Source of the DNA: Halobacillus kuroshimensis DSM 18393
GTDB lineage: Bacteria > Bacillota > Bacilli > Bacillales > Halobacillaceae
Reading direction: 5' to 3'
DNA length: 64,000 nt
NCBI RefSeq assembly: GCF_000425705.1
Contig: NZ_AUDY01000008.1
Location: 124,001-188,000, forward strand
The notes below the pieces were generated by a model. That model made no database searches. It had not been told where the DNA came from and saw only the letters and a list, made by a program, of their open reading frames with translations. Positions 15,851 through 24,534 of this stretch are shown in pieces; position 1 is the first letter of the stretch; the number at the start of each line of letters is the position of its first letter. The translations under genes and the position numbers were made by a program.

Positions 15851-17482
15851 TCAGTCGCATTGGATTTGGTTTAGTTTTTCCGTCAACTTCATATTTTCAC
15901 CGTAATTGACAGGGCAGTCAATCAGTACAGGCCTGTTTAAAGAAATGGCATGTTGAAGGGTTTCTGTAAGAGCATCGCCCTTCTCTACTGATAGAGCCTC
16001 AAAACCGAATGCTTCTGCAAGTTTGGGGAAGTCGGGGTTTCCGAAACCGATATGGGAAGAGCGGTCGAATTTCTTCTTTTGATGCCATTCAATCAATCCG
16101 TAGCCTTCATCACGCCATAACAGAATGATCAGAGGAAGCTGGAGTCTTACTGCCGTTTCCATTTCTGCTTCTGTCATCAAAAGAGAGCCGTCACCACACA
16201 CGGCTACAACCGTTTTATCCGGGTGAGCCAGCTTAGCTCCTACAGCGCCGGGTACAGCTACTCCCATGGAAGCAAGCCCGTTGGAAATCAGGCACGTGTT
16301 AGGTAGGGCGGCCGGATAGAGGCGGGACATCCACATTTTATGAGCGCCCACGTCGGAAATAACGATGTCCTCATCCTTCAAAGTCAGGCGCAGGTCGGAG
16401 ATGATTTTCTGCGGTTTCAAAGGAAAGGAGTCATCATCTTTATGGGCGTTCATATCTTCAAGCATCTGACTGCGCACATGTTCCGCCCATGAAAGGTCCC
16501 GCTCCTGACTTGAGAGGGATGTATTCAACTGAGCCAGGTTTTTACGAATGTTCCCAATGACATTCACCTTGACAGGATAGTGGGAATCGATTTCAGCTGT
16601 TGCCGTATCGATATGGAGGACAGGGGTGCGGCCGGAAGGGTTCCAGCTTTCCGGAGGTGTCTCTGCCATATCAAAGCCGATCGTGATGATTAAATCAGCT
16701 TTGCTGAATCCGCAGGTAATGTAATCTGTCCCGCTACCTGCTGCAAACAGATTGTGTTCATGCTTCCAAGAGAGTGCCCCTTTCCCCATGAAGGAATGGA
16801 CAACAGGAATGGAGGCTTTTTCGGTCAACTCCTTGAGTTCCTCAGAAGCTCCTGCCCTGGTCACTCCATTTCCGGCTAAAATGAGTGGAAACCGTGCTTT
16901 CTTTATAATTTCCGCTGCTTCCTGGATCACGGACGTTTCTGCTACCGGCAGAGTGGAGCGGCTGATTGGCAGCGGAGCGCCCTCTACTTTGGTTTCGGCA
17001 ATATCTTCGGGAAGATCGATGTGCGTCGCCCCCGGTTTTTCCTCCGCGGCAACTTTATATGCTTTCCGTACGGCCTCCGGAATCATTTCACCTGTCTTGA
17101 TCTGGGCATTCCATTTGGTCACAGGTTCATAAATATCGACAAGGTCATAGTACTGATGGGACTCTTTATGCTGACGATCAAGGCCTGCCTGACCGGTAAT
17201 CGCAATCAATGGGCAGTGGTCCATGTTTGCGTTGGCCACGCCTGTTAATAGATTGGCAGCACCTGGCCCGAGCGTGGCCAGGCAGACACCGGGTTTTCCG
17301 GTCAAACGTCCATACGTACTTGCCATAAAAGCTGCACTCGTTTCGTGTCTTGCTGTGACAAATTGGATGGATGAGTCCAAAACAGCATCCATCACATCAA
17401 TATTTTCTTCACCCGGCACGCCGAACATGTACTCGACGCCTTCATTTTCCAAGCATTGAATCAGTAGTTGAGCTGCATTCAT
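15851..17482 (-). CDS. Acetolactate synthase large subunit (AlsS-like, catabolic type)
   Basis: A 543-residue TPP-dependent enzyme that condenses two pyruvates to 2-acetolactate. Order: N-terminal PYR domain with the catalytic glutamate in TARHETSAAFMAS and the GPGAANLLTG motif, central domain with ILAGNGVTRAG, and a C-terminal PP domain with VCGDGSLLMTEAEMETA. The C-terminal PVNYGENMKL resembles the catabolic AlsS end. No regulatory subunit or ilvC follows, and no alsD or alsR is near, so diacetyl/acetoin versus another TPP reaction stays open. The frame extends to 17602, but the ATG 17482 has a GGAGG site and starts with the family N-terminus. Confidence 0.82.
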   Translation of the reverse strand: MNAAQLLIQCLENEGVEYMFGVPGEENIDVMDAVLDSSIQFVTARHETSAAFMASTYGRLTGKPGVCLATLGPGAANLLTGVANANMDHCPLIAITGQAGLDRQHKESHQYYDLVDIYEPVTKWNAQIKTGEMIPEAVRKAYKVAAEEKPGATHIDLPEDIAETKVEGAPLPISRSTLPVAETSVIQEAAEIIKKARFPLILAGNGVTRAGASEELKELTEKASIPVVHSFMGKGALSWKHEHNLFAAGSGTDYITCGFSKADLIITIGFDMAETPPESWNPSGRTPVLHIDTATAEIDSHYPVKVNVIGNIRKNLAQLNTSLSSQERDLSWAEHVRSQMLEDMNAHKDDDSFPLKPQKIISDLRLTLKDEDIVISDVGAHKMWMSRLYPAALPNTCLISNGLASMGVAVPGAVGAKLAHPDKTVVAVCGDGSLLMTEAEMETAVRLQLPLIILLWRDEGYGLIEWHQKKKFDRSSHIGFGNPDFPKLAEAFGFEALSVEKGDALTETLQHAISLNRPVLIDCPVNYGENMKLTEKLNQIQCD

Positions 17483-17619
17483 CGTCCTATTCCTCCTGTC
17501 CTTATTATCTTGTGTAAACGTTCCCTGTGAGCAGAAACTCAAACAAAATCTGGGATCGAATTCCAGTTTTGATGATTGTGGAGGGCTTGTAAACCGCGCC
17601 ATGACAGCTTTTTTAATCC

Positions 17620-17629
17620 TGTCATGACA
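17620..17629. promoter_or_regulatory. Palindrome TGTCATGACA in the divergent alsS-like/mtlA region
   Basis: A perfect 10-base palindrome midway between the divergent acetolactate synthase and mannitol genes. A related ATGACAG lies 20 bases to the left. It could be a regulator site for either side; nothing in the sequence decides. Confidence 0.3.
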
Positions 17630-17657
17630 TCTGTGACAAACATGCGTTTAGATTGTC

Positions 17658-17695
17658 TTGAGATAAGAGTTGTAACCGCTTTATCATAAGGTTAC
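17658..17695 (+). promoter_or_regulatory. Putative mtlA promoter with inverted-repeat operator
   Basis: TTGAGA (17658-17663), a 17-18 base spacer and TTATCA/TATCAT as -10. The inverted repeat GTAACC (17672-17677) ... GGTTAC (17690-17695) brackets the -10 box. An activator would normally bind upstream of -35, so this placement looks more like a repressor or an additional control. Confidence 0.4.
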
Positions 17696-17731
17696 AGAAG
17701 AAACACACGAAAGAGACGAGGAGGAAACATT

Positions 17732-19555
17732 ATGAGTGAAAAGCAGCAAGCTGGTTTTCGTGCCCGGGTACAGAAGTTTGGCAGCTTTTTAAGTAGTATG
17801 ATCATGCCGAACATCGGCGCATTTATTGCATGGGGACTTATTACCGCCTTATTTATACCAGATGGATGGTTTCCAAATGAAGATTTAGCCGAAATGGTCG
17901 GTCCGATGATTACCTATCTCCTTCCATTATTGATTGGTTTTACAGGTGGACGTCTTGTCCACGGTCTGCGAGGAGGAGTGGTTGGTGCGACAGCGACGAT
18001 GGGGGTTATCGTTGGAGCAGACATTCCGATGTTCCTTGGAGCCATGGTGATTGGTCCATTCAGTGGCCTTGTCATCAAATATGTAGACAAACTGTTTGAA
18101 GGTAAAGTGAAATCCGGTTTTGAAATGTTGATCAACAACTTTACGGCCGGTATTGCCGCAGGTATTCTTGCTATCATTGGTTATTATGTGGTCGGACCGG
18201 TTATGGCTGGTCTGACGAATATTCTCGGAAGTGCTGTAGAGTTCCTGATCGGTGCCGGACTGCTTCCTCTGGTCAACGTCTTTATTGAACCAGCGAAGAT
18301 TTTGTTCCTGAACAACGCCATCAACCACGGCATCCTGAGCCCGATTGCAGTGGATCAAACGCAGGATCTTGGAAAATCAATTCTTTTCCTGCTTGAGTCC
18401 AACCCAGGACCTGGACTTGGTGTCCTGTTAGCCTTTACGATCTTTGGAAAAGGGGTTTCCCGCCAGACAGCACCTGGTGCTGCAATCATTCATTTCTTCG
18501 GTGGGATTCATGAAATCTACTTCCCTTACATTCTATCCAAGCCGGCCCTGCTTCTAGCTGTTATTGCAGGTGGTGTATCAGGGACAGCAACCTTTGCCGC
18601 TCTTGGTGTCGGACTGACAGCTACACCGTCTCCGGGTAGTATTATCGCTATCGGGACATTGACAGCACGTGGAGATCTATTGGGAGTCATTGCAGGTGTA
18701 TTGATTGCCGCCCTCGCTTCCTTCCTTGTCGCTTCCTTGATTCTGAAACTGAGCAAGAAAGAGGACGAAGATGATTTGAACCAGGCGACAGCTCAGATGG
18801 AGCAGATGAAAGGGAAGAAGAGTTCTGTTTCCAGTCAGTTGACCAAGGATGAAGGAACACAAGAAGCTTCTAAAGAGCAGGCTTCTTCTGGAAATACAGA
18901 AGAAGTTCCGTCTGTACGGGAAGGGGATATTGACCGTATCATCTTCGCCTGTGACGCCGGTATGGGGTCCAGTGCGATGGGAGCATCTCTTCTTAAAAAT
19001 AAATTCAAGAAAGCAGGAATCAGCATCGATGTGACGAACATGGCGATCAATGACCTGCCATCTGATGTGGACATCGTCATCACGCACAAAGATTTGACAG
19101 AGCGTGCCATGCAGCGTGTACCAGGAGCCCATCACATTTCCGTGGACAACTTCCTGAACAGCCCGCGCTATGATGAGCTTGTCAATGAACTGCAGAACAA
19201 TGAAGGACCTTCAGAAAATGAGCAGCCGGAAACGTCTGGAAACACAGAAGAAGTGCCAGCTGTAAATGAGAAGGAAATCGACCGGATTATCTTCGCCTGT
19301 GACGCCGGCATGGGATCCAGTGCGATGGGAGCATCTCTCCTTAAGAACAAATTCAAAAAGGCAGGCATTCATATTGATGTGACGAACATGGCCATCAATG
19401 ACCTGCCGTCCGATGTGGACATTGTCATCACGCACAAAGATTTGACGGAGCGTGCGATGCAGCGTGTACCAGGAGCCCATCATATTTCCGTGGACAACTT
19501 CCTGAACAGCCCGCGCTATGATGAATTGGTCAATGAATTGAAAGAAGACGAATAA
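17732..19555 (+). CDS. mtlA: Mannitol-specific PTS enzyme IICB with duplicated IIB domain
   Basis: A 607-residue membrane permease that imports mannitol and phosphorylates it to mannitol-1-phosphate. Residues 1-340 form the IIC channel domain (start FGSFLSSMIMPNIGAFIAWG; the sugar-site glutamate loop GGIHEIYFPYIL). Then comes a charged linker, followed by two IIB domains. Each has the phosphocysteine loop FACDAGMGSSAMGASLL, with Cys407 in the first and Cys523 in the second, exactly 116 residues apart. Usual IICB proteins have about 470 residues and one IIB; the extra length here is one whole IIB plus a linker. The start at 17732 follows GAGGAGGAAACATT. It heads the mannitol locus. Confidence 0.95.
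   Translation: MSEKQQAGFRARVQKFGSFLSSMIMPNIGAFIAWGLITALFIPDGWFPNEDLAEMVGPMITYLLPLLIGFTGGRLVHGLRGGVVGATATMGVIVGADIPMFLGAMVIGPFSGLVIKYVDKLFEGKVKSGFEMLINNFTAGIAAGILAIIGYYVVGPVMAGLTNILGSAVEFLIGAGLLPLVNVFIEPAKILFLNNAINHGILSPIAVDQTQDLGKSILFLLESNPGPGLGVLLAFTIFGKGVSRQTAPGAAIIHFFGGIHEIYFPYILSKPALLLAVIAGGVSGTATFAALGVGLTATPSPGSIIAIGTLTARGDLLGVIAGVLIAALASFLVASLILKLSKKEDEDDLNQATAQMEQMKGKKSSVSSQLTKDEGTQEASKEQASSGNTEEVPSVREGDIDRIIFACDAGMGSSAMGASLLKNKFKKAGISIDVTNMAINDLPSDVDIVITHKDLTERAMQRVPGAHHISVDNFLNSPRYDELVNELQNNEGPSENEQPETSGNTEEVPAVNEKEIDRIIFACDAGMGSSAMGASLLKNKFKKAGIHIDVTNMAINDLPSDVDIVITHKDLTERAMQRVPGAHHISVDNFLNSPRYDELVNELKEDE
18890..19545 (+). repeat. Tandem duplication of the IIB-coding segment in mtlA
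   Basis: Two copies of about 308 bases (18890-19197 and 19238-19545), offset by 348 bases without indels. From the IDRIIF motif to the VNEL motif the encoded proteins differ at only one of about 95 positions (Ser versus His after KKAGI), while the DNA carries many third-position differences. Confidence 0.9.
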
Positions 19556-19560
19556 GCACA

Positions 19561-19592
19561 AAAAAAGGAAGCCCGGGCGGCTTCCTTTTTTT
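19561..19592 (+). terminator. Rho-independent terminator after mtlA
   Basis: Stem AAAAGGAAGCC/GGCTTCCTTTT with loop CGGGC, followed by more T. It separates mtlA from mtlR, so mtlR needs read-through or its own promoter in the 19593-19850 gap. Confidence 0.88.
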
Positions 19593-19850
19593 GTTTGATC
19601 AAAATATATTATATCTCGTGCCTTCACGTGATAAGACCATTTCCGTCCTACCGCAAGCATTCACAGTTATGCGGCACGCGCCTGATCCAACCGTCGGAGT
19701 TCTGTTGGAGGATGTTTTCTTTTTTAATTTTGTCACAGCCATCGTGACGATAGTGGGTTTACTTTCTGTTGAAAACCCTTACGAACCGGGCTAAGATGGA
19801 AATATAGAAAATAAACTAATTAAATGTTGTCAACGAGGGAGGTGAGGCAG

Positions 19851-21944
19851 ATGTATGTGACAGCCCGCGAAAGAAAGATTTTAGAGCAGCTTTTTTCGAG
19901 GGAAGAGACCGTGACGATCAAACAGGTGGCTGAGGATCTCGGTATAAGCACGAGAACCGTCCACCGTGACTTGAAGGGAATTGAAAGTGTTCTTGAGGAG
20001 TACGGGCTCCATTTATCCAAACAATCCGGAGGCTGGCTGACTCTGGAGGGCCCCTTTGAAAACCGCCGACAGTTCAAACGGGAGCTTCACCAGCAGGAAA
20101 CGGTGGATTATACGCCGGAAGAACGCCAGGTGCTTATTTTATCGAAGCTGTTGGAATCGCGTGAGCCCGTGAAATTGTCCGCTTTAGCTGCGGATTTAGG
20201 AGTAACGTCAGCGACCGCCAGCAATGATCTTGATAAAGTGGAAATCCATTTGGAGAGTTTTGATCTTACGCTTGTCCGCAGGCGTGGGTACGGTGTGGAA
20301 GTCAACGGAGCTGAATCGGGTATCCGTAAGGCGATCAGTTCGCTGATCATGAAACACTTGAATGAACTGGATTTGTTCTCGATTCTTCAGCAGAATATGC
20401 AGGCGGAGAAAAAGCCTGTTTCCTCCATTTCCGGTCAGGTGCTTGAATTTGTTCAGCCGGACAAGCTGACGCTTATTGAAACCCATGTTGATCAATTGAG
20501 GGACAAACTGCATTATCCACTCGCAGACAGTGCCTATATTGCTCTGGTCATCCATCTTGGGCTTGCGATCGAACGGATTCAATACGGGGAAATCATTCTT
20601 ATGGAAGAAGAACAGCTGGATAAGCTCCGGCACTCCAAGGAGTTTGAATTTGCCAGGGAGCTGACACGGATGCTGGCGGATGCGTTTCAACTGGACATCC
20701 CGGAAGCGGAGACAGGTTTCATTACGATGCACTTGATGGGAGCCAAAGCGCGTTATGACCGTCATTCGGTACTTGAAGATTCAAGTATGAGCGTAGCGTT
20801 CAAGACGAAACAGCTGATCACAGAAGTTACGAAACGGACAGGCATCCATTTTCAACAGTCCGACCGCCTGCTCCACGATTTGGTGGCCCACCTGAAGCCG
20901 AGTTTATACAGGCTTCAGCACCAGATGGGGATTGAGAACACGTTTACCGATCAGATGATGGTGGATTACCCGGAGCTTTTCGTCCATATCGAAGAAAGTC
21001 TTGCTGAAGTTTTTCCTGATCTTTACTTTCCGAAAGAAGAAGTGGCCTTTGTTGTCATGCATTTCGCCTCCGCTCTCTTAAAGCTGGAAGGCAGAAGGGG
21101 ACTGGATATCCTTGTTGTCTGCTCAAGCGGAATCGGGACAGCTAAGATTCTGGCCGCCAAGCTTCAAAAACGGTTCCATGAGATAGAAACCGTAGAGCAC
21201 CGTTCTCTTTTTGAGCTGAAGGATATGGTGAAGGAAAATTATGATGTGATCGTTTCTACGATTGAACTCCCGGATATAGAAGACTATGTCAGGGTGAGCC
21301 CGGTCCTGCCGCAGAAGGATGTTCATAAGCTGGAGCACACCATCCGGCGTGTCCAGGTGTTTCAGCATTTGAAAGAAGCGAAAAAGGATCCGAAACCCTC
21401 GTTGACCCGGGTGGACTTCCGGCAGGTGAAAGACAGGCTGAAAAGCTGGAGGAGCTTTGCTGATGTTATTGATCATCTGCTGAACAGGCTCCGTGTTCTG
21501 GAGGCAGATGGTTATGATATACCCAGTGTGTTGACAGCGATGACGGATCGCCTGGCTGCAGACGGTGTCATTCCAAACGGTCCTGCTGTTCTGGAAGCCT
21601 TGCTGGAACGGGAGCAGAAAGGCGGGCTCGCCATCCCTGGTACATCCCTTGCGTTGTACCATACACGCAGTGAGGCGGTGAAAGAGCCATCCTTTACAGT
21701 TCACTTCACTCATGAGCCGGTGAAGGCTGTCGATATGGGTGGGGAACACGCTGACGTACACACCATTCTGCTTATGCTCGCACCGGCGGATATGAGCAGG
21801 GAGGGTCTCGAATCACTGAGTTACTTGAGTTCGCTGATTGTTGAGGAGGAAGAATGTGTGGCTGTTCTGGAATCCAGAGAGGAAGACACCATCGTCAATT
21901 ACCTCAGCACAAAGCTTTATGAATATTTACAAACTAAACAATAA
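19851..21944 (+). CDS. mtlR: Mannitol operon transcriptional activator with PRD, IIB and IIA domains
   Basis: A 697-residue PTS-controlled activator. N-terminal helix-turn-helix regions (ISTRTVHRDLKGIE, and VTSATASNDLDKVE near residue 120), two PRD domains (about residues 170-400, histidines in TLIETHVDQL and FITMHLMGAK), a IIB-Gat-like domain with Cys424 in VVCSSGIGTAKIL, and a IIA-Mtl-like domain with His604 in LALYHTRSE. These match the control residues of Bacillus MtlR, which is switched by phosphorylation according to mannitol and glucose supply. I use the ATG 19851, which has a GGGAGGTGAGG site; the ATG at 19824 has none. Confidence 0.92.
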   Translation: MYVTARERKILEQLFSREETVTIKQVAEDLGISTRTVHRDLKGIESVLEEYGLHLSKQSGGWLTLEGPFENRRQFKRELHQQETVDYTPEERQVLILSKLLESREPVKLSALAADLGVTSATASNDLDKVEIHLESFDLTLVRRRGYGVEVNGAESGIRKAISSLIMKHLNELDLFSILQQNMQAEKKPVSSISGQVLEFVQPDKLTLIETHVDQLRDKLHYPLADSAYIALVIHLGLAIERIQYGEIILMEEEQLDKLRHSKEFEFARELTRMLADAFQLDIPEAETGFITMHLMGAKARYDRHSVLEDSSMSVAFKTKQLITEVTKRTGIHFQQSDRLLHDLVAHLKPSLYRLQHQMGIENTFTDQMMVDYPELFVHIEESLAEVFPDLYFPKEEVAFVVMHFASALLKLEGRRGLDILVVCSSGIGTAKILAAKLQKRFHEIETVEHRSLFELKDMVKENYDVIVSTIELPDIEDYVRVSPVLPQKDVHKLEHTIRRVQVFQHLKEAKKDPKPSLTRVDFRQVKDRLKSWRSFADVIDHLLNRLRVLEADGYDIPSVLTAMTDRLAADGVIPNGPAVLEALLEREQKGGLAIPGTSLALYHTRSEAVKEPSFTVHFTHEPVKAVDMGGEHADVHTILLMLAPADMSREGLESLSYLSSLIVEEEECVAVLESREEDTIVNYLSTKLYEYLQTKQ

Positions 21945-21958
21945 GAGGAGAATGAATC

Positions 21959-22396
21959 ATGTCTAACAACATTTTGACAAAAGAAAACATTGAACTGAAC
22001 CAAACCCTGGCGACGAAAGAAGAAGCGATCCGTTATGTAGGCGGTATTTTAAATGGTCAAGGGTATGTAGAGGAGTCCTATATTGATGAAATGCTGAAAC
22101 GTGAAGAGCTGACTTCCACATACATGGGTAACTTTGTAGCGATCCCTCATGGTACAGAAGGTGCAAAAAAAGCGGTACTTGAAACAGGGATCAGTGTTGT
22201 GACGGTACCAGAAGGTGTGGATTTCGGAGGCGGAAACATCGTGAAGCTGTTGATCGGTATTGCTGGTAAAGGCGATGAGCATCTTGAAATTCTTTCTCAA
22301 ATTGCGATTGTATGTTCGGAAGAAGAAAACGTACAAAAGTTAATTGAAGCGGAAAGCAAGGAAGAAGTCATTCAAATGTTCAGCGAGGTGGAATAA
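21959..22396 (+). CDS. mtlF: Mannitol-specific PTS enzyme IIA
   Basis: A 145-residue soluble phosphocarrier that passes phosphate from HPr to the IIB domains of MtlA. The active-site histidine lies in MGNFVAIPHGTEGAK. The family start NILTKENIELNQTLATKEEAI is clear, and length is standard. It follows mtlR by 14 bases with an AGAGGAG site, and the mtlD start follows its stop by one base, so mtlR-mtlF-mtlD form one transcript. Confidence 0.95.
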   Translation: MSNNILTKENIELNQTLATKEEAIRYVGGILNGQGYVEESYIDEMLKREELTSTYMGNFVAIPHGTEGAKKAVLETGISVVTVPEGVDFGGGNIVKLLIGIAGKGDEHLEILSQIAIVCSEEENVQKLIEAESKEEVIQMFSEVE

Positions 22397-22397
22397 C

Positions 22398-23546
22398 ATG
22401 AAGGCCGTTCATTTTGGAGCAGGAAATATCGGCAGAGGGTTTATCGGGGCTCTGCTGGACCAGTCAGGATTCGAAACGATTTTCGTCGATGTCAATGAAA
22501 CGCTGATCAATCAGTTGAATGAACGCCGGAGTTACACGGTGGAGCTTGCCGGCTCAGCTGAATCCCTGGAAGTCCATCACGTTTCCGGTTTGAACAGTAT
22601 CCAGCAGGAAGCGGCCGTTATTGAAGCGATTGCTGAAGCGGATCTGATTACGACAGCGGTCGGCCCCCACATTCTCTCTGTCATCTCAGGCCTCTTAGCT
22701 AAAGGCTTGAAGCAGCGCAGCCAGAACAACGGTGGTTCTGTGAATGTGATCGCCTGTGAGAACATGATTGGTGGTAGTGAATCATTAAAAGCCTCCGTTC
22801 TAGAGCATCTTGAGGGCGATGAAGCGGACGCTGTGCTTGCAGAAACAGGTTTCCCGAACGCAGCGGTCGACCGTATTGTTCCTGACCAGTTTAACGAAGA
22901 TCCGCTGGCCGTCAAGGTAGAACCTTACTATGAGTGGGTTGTGGAAACACCGGCAATTAAAGGAGAGCGCCCGGCTGTCGAAGGGATTACCTATGTCAGT
23001 GATCTAACGCCGTATATTGAGCGGAAATTGTTTACCGTGAACACGGGGCATGCGGTTCCTGCTTATCTCGGCTATTATTATGGTCATAAAACGATTATGG
23101 AAGCGATGAATGATCCAAAAGTGAAGGATGTTCTTCGTGGTACGCTTGCTGAAACAGGGGCCGTTCTTGTAGAGAAGTACGGCTTTAACAAAGAAACACA
23201 TCAAGCGTATGCTGATAAAATCATCGAGCGCTTTGAAAACCCGGATCTATCTGATGAAGTGACCCGCGTCGGTCGTGCCCCGAAAAGGAAGCTTGGACCG
23301 AAAGACCGTCTGATTCGTCCAGCCTTCGAGTATGCTGAACGTATGAACGAAGAGCCGTCCCACCTGGCAGAAGTTATTGCTGCCGCCCTCTTGTATGATT
23401 ATAAGGAGGATCCGGAAGCAGCTGAAATCCAGGAAGAATTGAAAAACGAAGGACTTCAATCCACGTTGGCCCGCGTTTCAGGTCTGGACGCCGGTCATCC
23501 GCTCGTCCAGCTCGTAGAACAGAAATACAATCAAATGAAAGCATAA
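22398..23546 (+). CDS. mtlD: Mannitol-1-phosphate 5-dehydrogenase
   Basis: A 382-residue NAD-dependent polyol dehydrogenase that converts mannitol-1-phosphate to fructose-6-phosphate. The Rossmann loop HFGAGNIGRGFIG opens the protein, followed by CENMIGGSE, the RIVPDQ stretch and the catalytic lysine region ERKLFTVNTGHAVPAYLGY. The start at the ATG 22398, behind CGAGGTGG, gives the proper N-terminus MKAVHFGAG; the longer frame from 22344 lies within mtlF. Last gene of the operon, ended by a strong terminator. Confidence 0.95.
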   Translation: MKAVHFGAGNIGRGFIGALLDQSGFETIFVDVNETLINQLNERRSYTVELAGSAESLEVHHVSGLNSIQQEAAVIEAIAEADLITTAVGPHILSVISGLLAKGLKQRSQNNGGSVNVIACENMIGGSESLKASVLEHLEGDEADAVLAETGFPNAAVDRIVPDQFNEDPLAVKVEPYYEWVVETPAIKGERPAVEGITYVSDLTPYIERKLFTVNTGHAVPAYLGYYYGHKTIMEAMNDPKVKDVLRGTLAETGAVLVEKYGFNKETHQAYADKIIERFENPDLSDEVTRVGRAPKRKLGPKDRLIRPAFEYAERMNEEPSHLAEVIAAALLYDYKEDPEAAEIQEELKNEGLQSTLARVSGLDAGHPLVQLVEQKYNQMKA

Positions 23547-23550
23547 AAAC

Positions 23551-23588
23551 AACCCCCGTCCAGTGCGTAAGCCTGGCGGGGGTTTTCC
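23551..23588 (+). terminator. Rho-independent terminator of the mannitol operon
   Basis: Stem AACCCCCGTCCAG/CTGGCGGGGGTT (one mismatch), loop TGCGTAAGC, followed by TTCC. It also abuts the convergent FhuF-like gene. Confidence 0.82.
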
Positions 23589-24332
23589 TTATATCCGGTC
23601 CCTGCGCTCCTTATCGGATATGAGCGGGCAGGTCGGACAGCATTTGCTTTTATCCGCATCATGGAGCATATATTTCATGCAGCAGTGCCGGCGGACATAA
23701 GTTTGTTTTCCCTCTTCAGAGGTGTACCAACGGAATTTGAAGTAGAGCGGATTGCGCTCATTTTCATGGAATAGCTCGTTTGATGTGAACCAGCGGAATA
23801 CTTTTTCCAGCTGATCCGGATCCACCCCTTCTTTTTCAAGCGCACACATGCGCTGATGCAGGTTGTGGGAAACGATGGAACGCATATGGGCAGCCTTGCA
23901 TTTGGAGACGTGGGCGGCTGTCTGGAACAACGGCTGGAGATGATGTACGATGAACGTACGAATCTGTGCTTTTACATATTCCTCGGATACATCTTCGACT
24001 TTATGGGCGCAACCTTCCGCAAGGATGTAATTCATGACGTTCTTTTCTTTCTGTTGAATCCCATAATGCTCCGGGTGTCCATCAAACAAAATGCCATGAC
24101 GGACGATGGATTCAAACAGACCCATCGTAAGAACCGAGTACATTTTTCCAAATAACAGCCCGGCAACAGACAGATTCGGGGCTGCAAGATTGTCCGCCTG
24201 GGCGGTCAACAGACGTTCAAGGTTTTCTTTGTTTTCAATCAGGTCTGTGACGTTGTGTGAGACATGTCCGGCATGCGGGCTCCCGATGTAGATGCGATGG
24301 TTTTTTTGAATGTTTTGGAATGCAGTCTTCAT
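23589..24332 (-). CDS. FhuF-like ferric siderophore reductase
   Basis: A 247-residue protein of the IucA/IucC-associated ferric iron reductase type. The C-terminus carries the [2Fe-2S] cysteine pattern: a CC pair in RRHCCMKYML, then KSKCCPTCPLIS. Such proteins release iron from imported ferri-siderophores in the cytoplasm. I start at the ATG 24332 (GGAG site 9 bases upstream); the longer frame to 24377 runs through the Fur box. It is divergent from the siderophore biosynthesis operon and shares its Fur site. Confidence 0.88.
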   Translation of the reverse strand: MKTAFQNIQKNHRIYIGSPHAGHVSHNVTDLIENKENLERLLTAQADNLAAPNLSVAGLLFGKMYSVLTMGLFESIVRHGILFDGHPEHYGIQQKEKNVMNYILAEGCAHKVEDVSEEYVKAQIRTFIVHHLQPLFQTAAHVSKCKAAHMRSIVSHNLHQRMCALEKEGVDPDQLEKVFRWFTSNELFHENERNPLYFKFRWYTSEEGKQTYVRRHCCMKYMLHDADKSKCCPTCPLISDKERRDRI

Positions 24333-24354
24333 AAATATGACTCCTACATGTGAT

Positions 24355-24384
24355 TTTATAGTGATAATCATTATCAAGTATAAA
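24355..24384. promoter_or_regulatory. Divergent promoter with a perfect Fur box
   Basis: The 15-base Fur box TGATAATCATTATCA (24362-24376) is a perfect 7-1-7 repeat. It fills the spacer between TTTATA (24355-24360) and TATAAA (24379-24384), which are reverse complements of each other, so each hexamer can be the -10 of one direction and the -35 of the other with an 18-base spacer. A Fur dimer here would shut both genes at once. Confidence 0.85.
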
Positions 24385-24534
24385 ATATTTTCTGTCTTTG
24401 GACAACAGGTAGAGCATAACCAGAGGGGGAAGAAGAGTATTCTAACGTTACAGGCAGTATGGGGAGATTATTCCCTATTGTTTGAGGGAATAGACCCCGG
24501 TACATAAAATGAACCCCGGCAAGAGGTGACAGAA

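Noticed and set aside
19763-19790. Catabolite-response element before mtlR
   Set aside because: TGAAAACCCTTACG is close to the consensus but lacks the central CG and the end symmetry, so I did not list it as a site.
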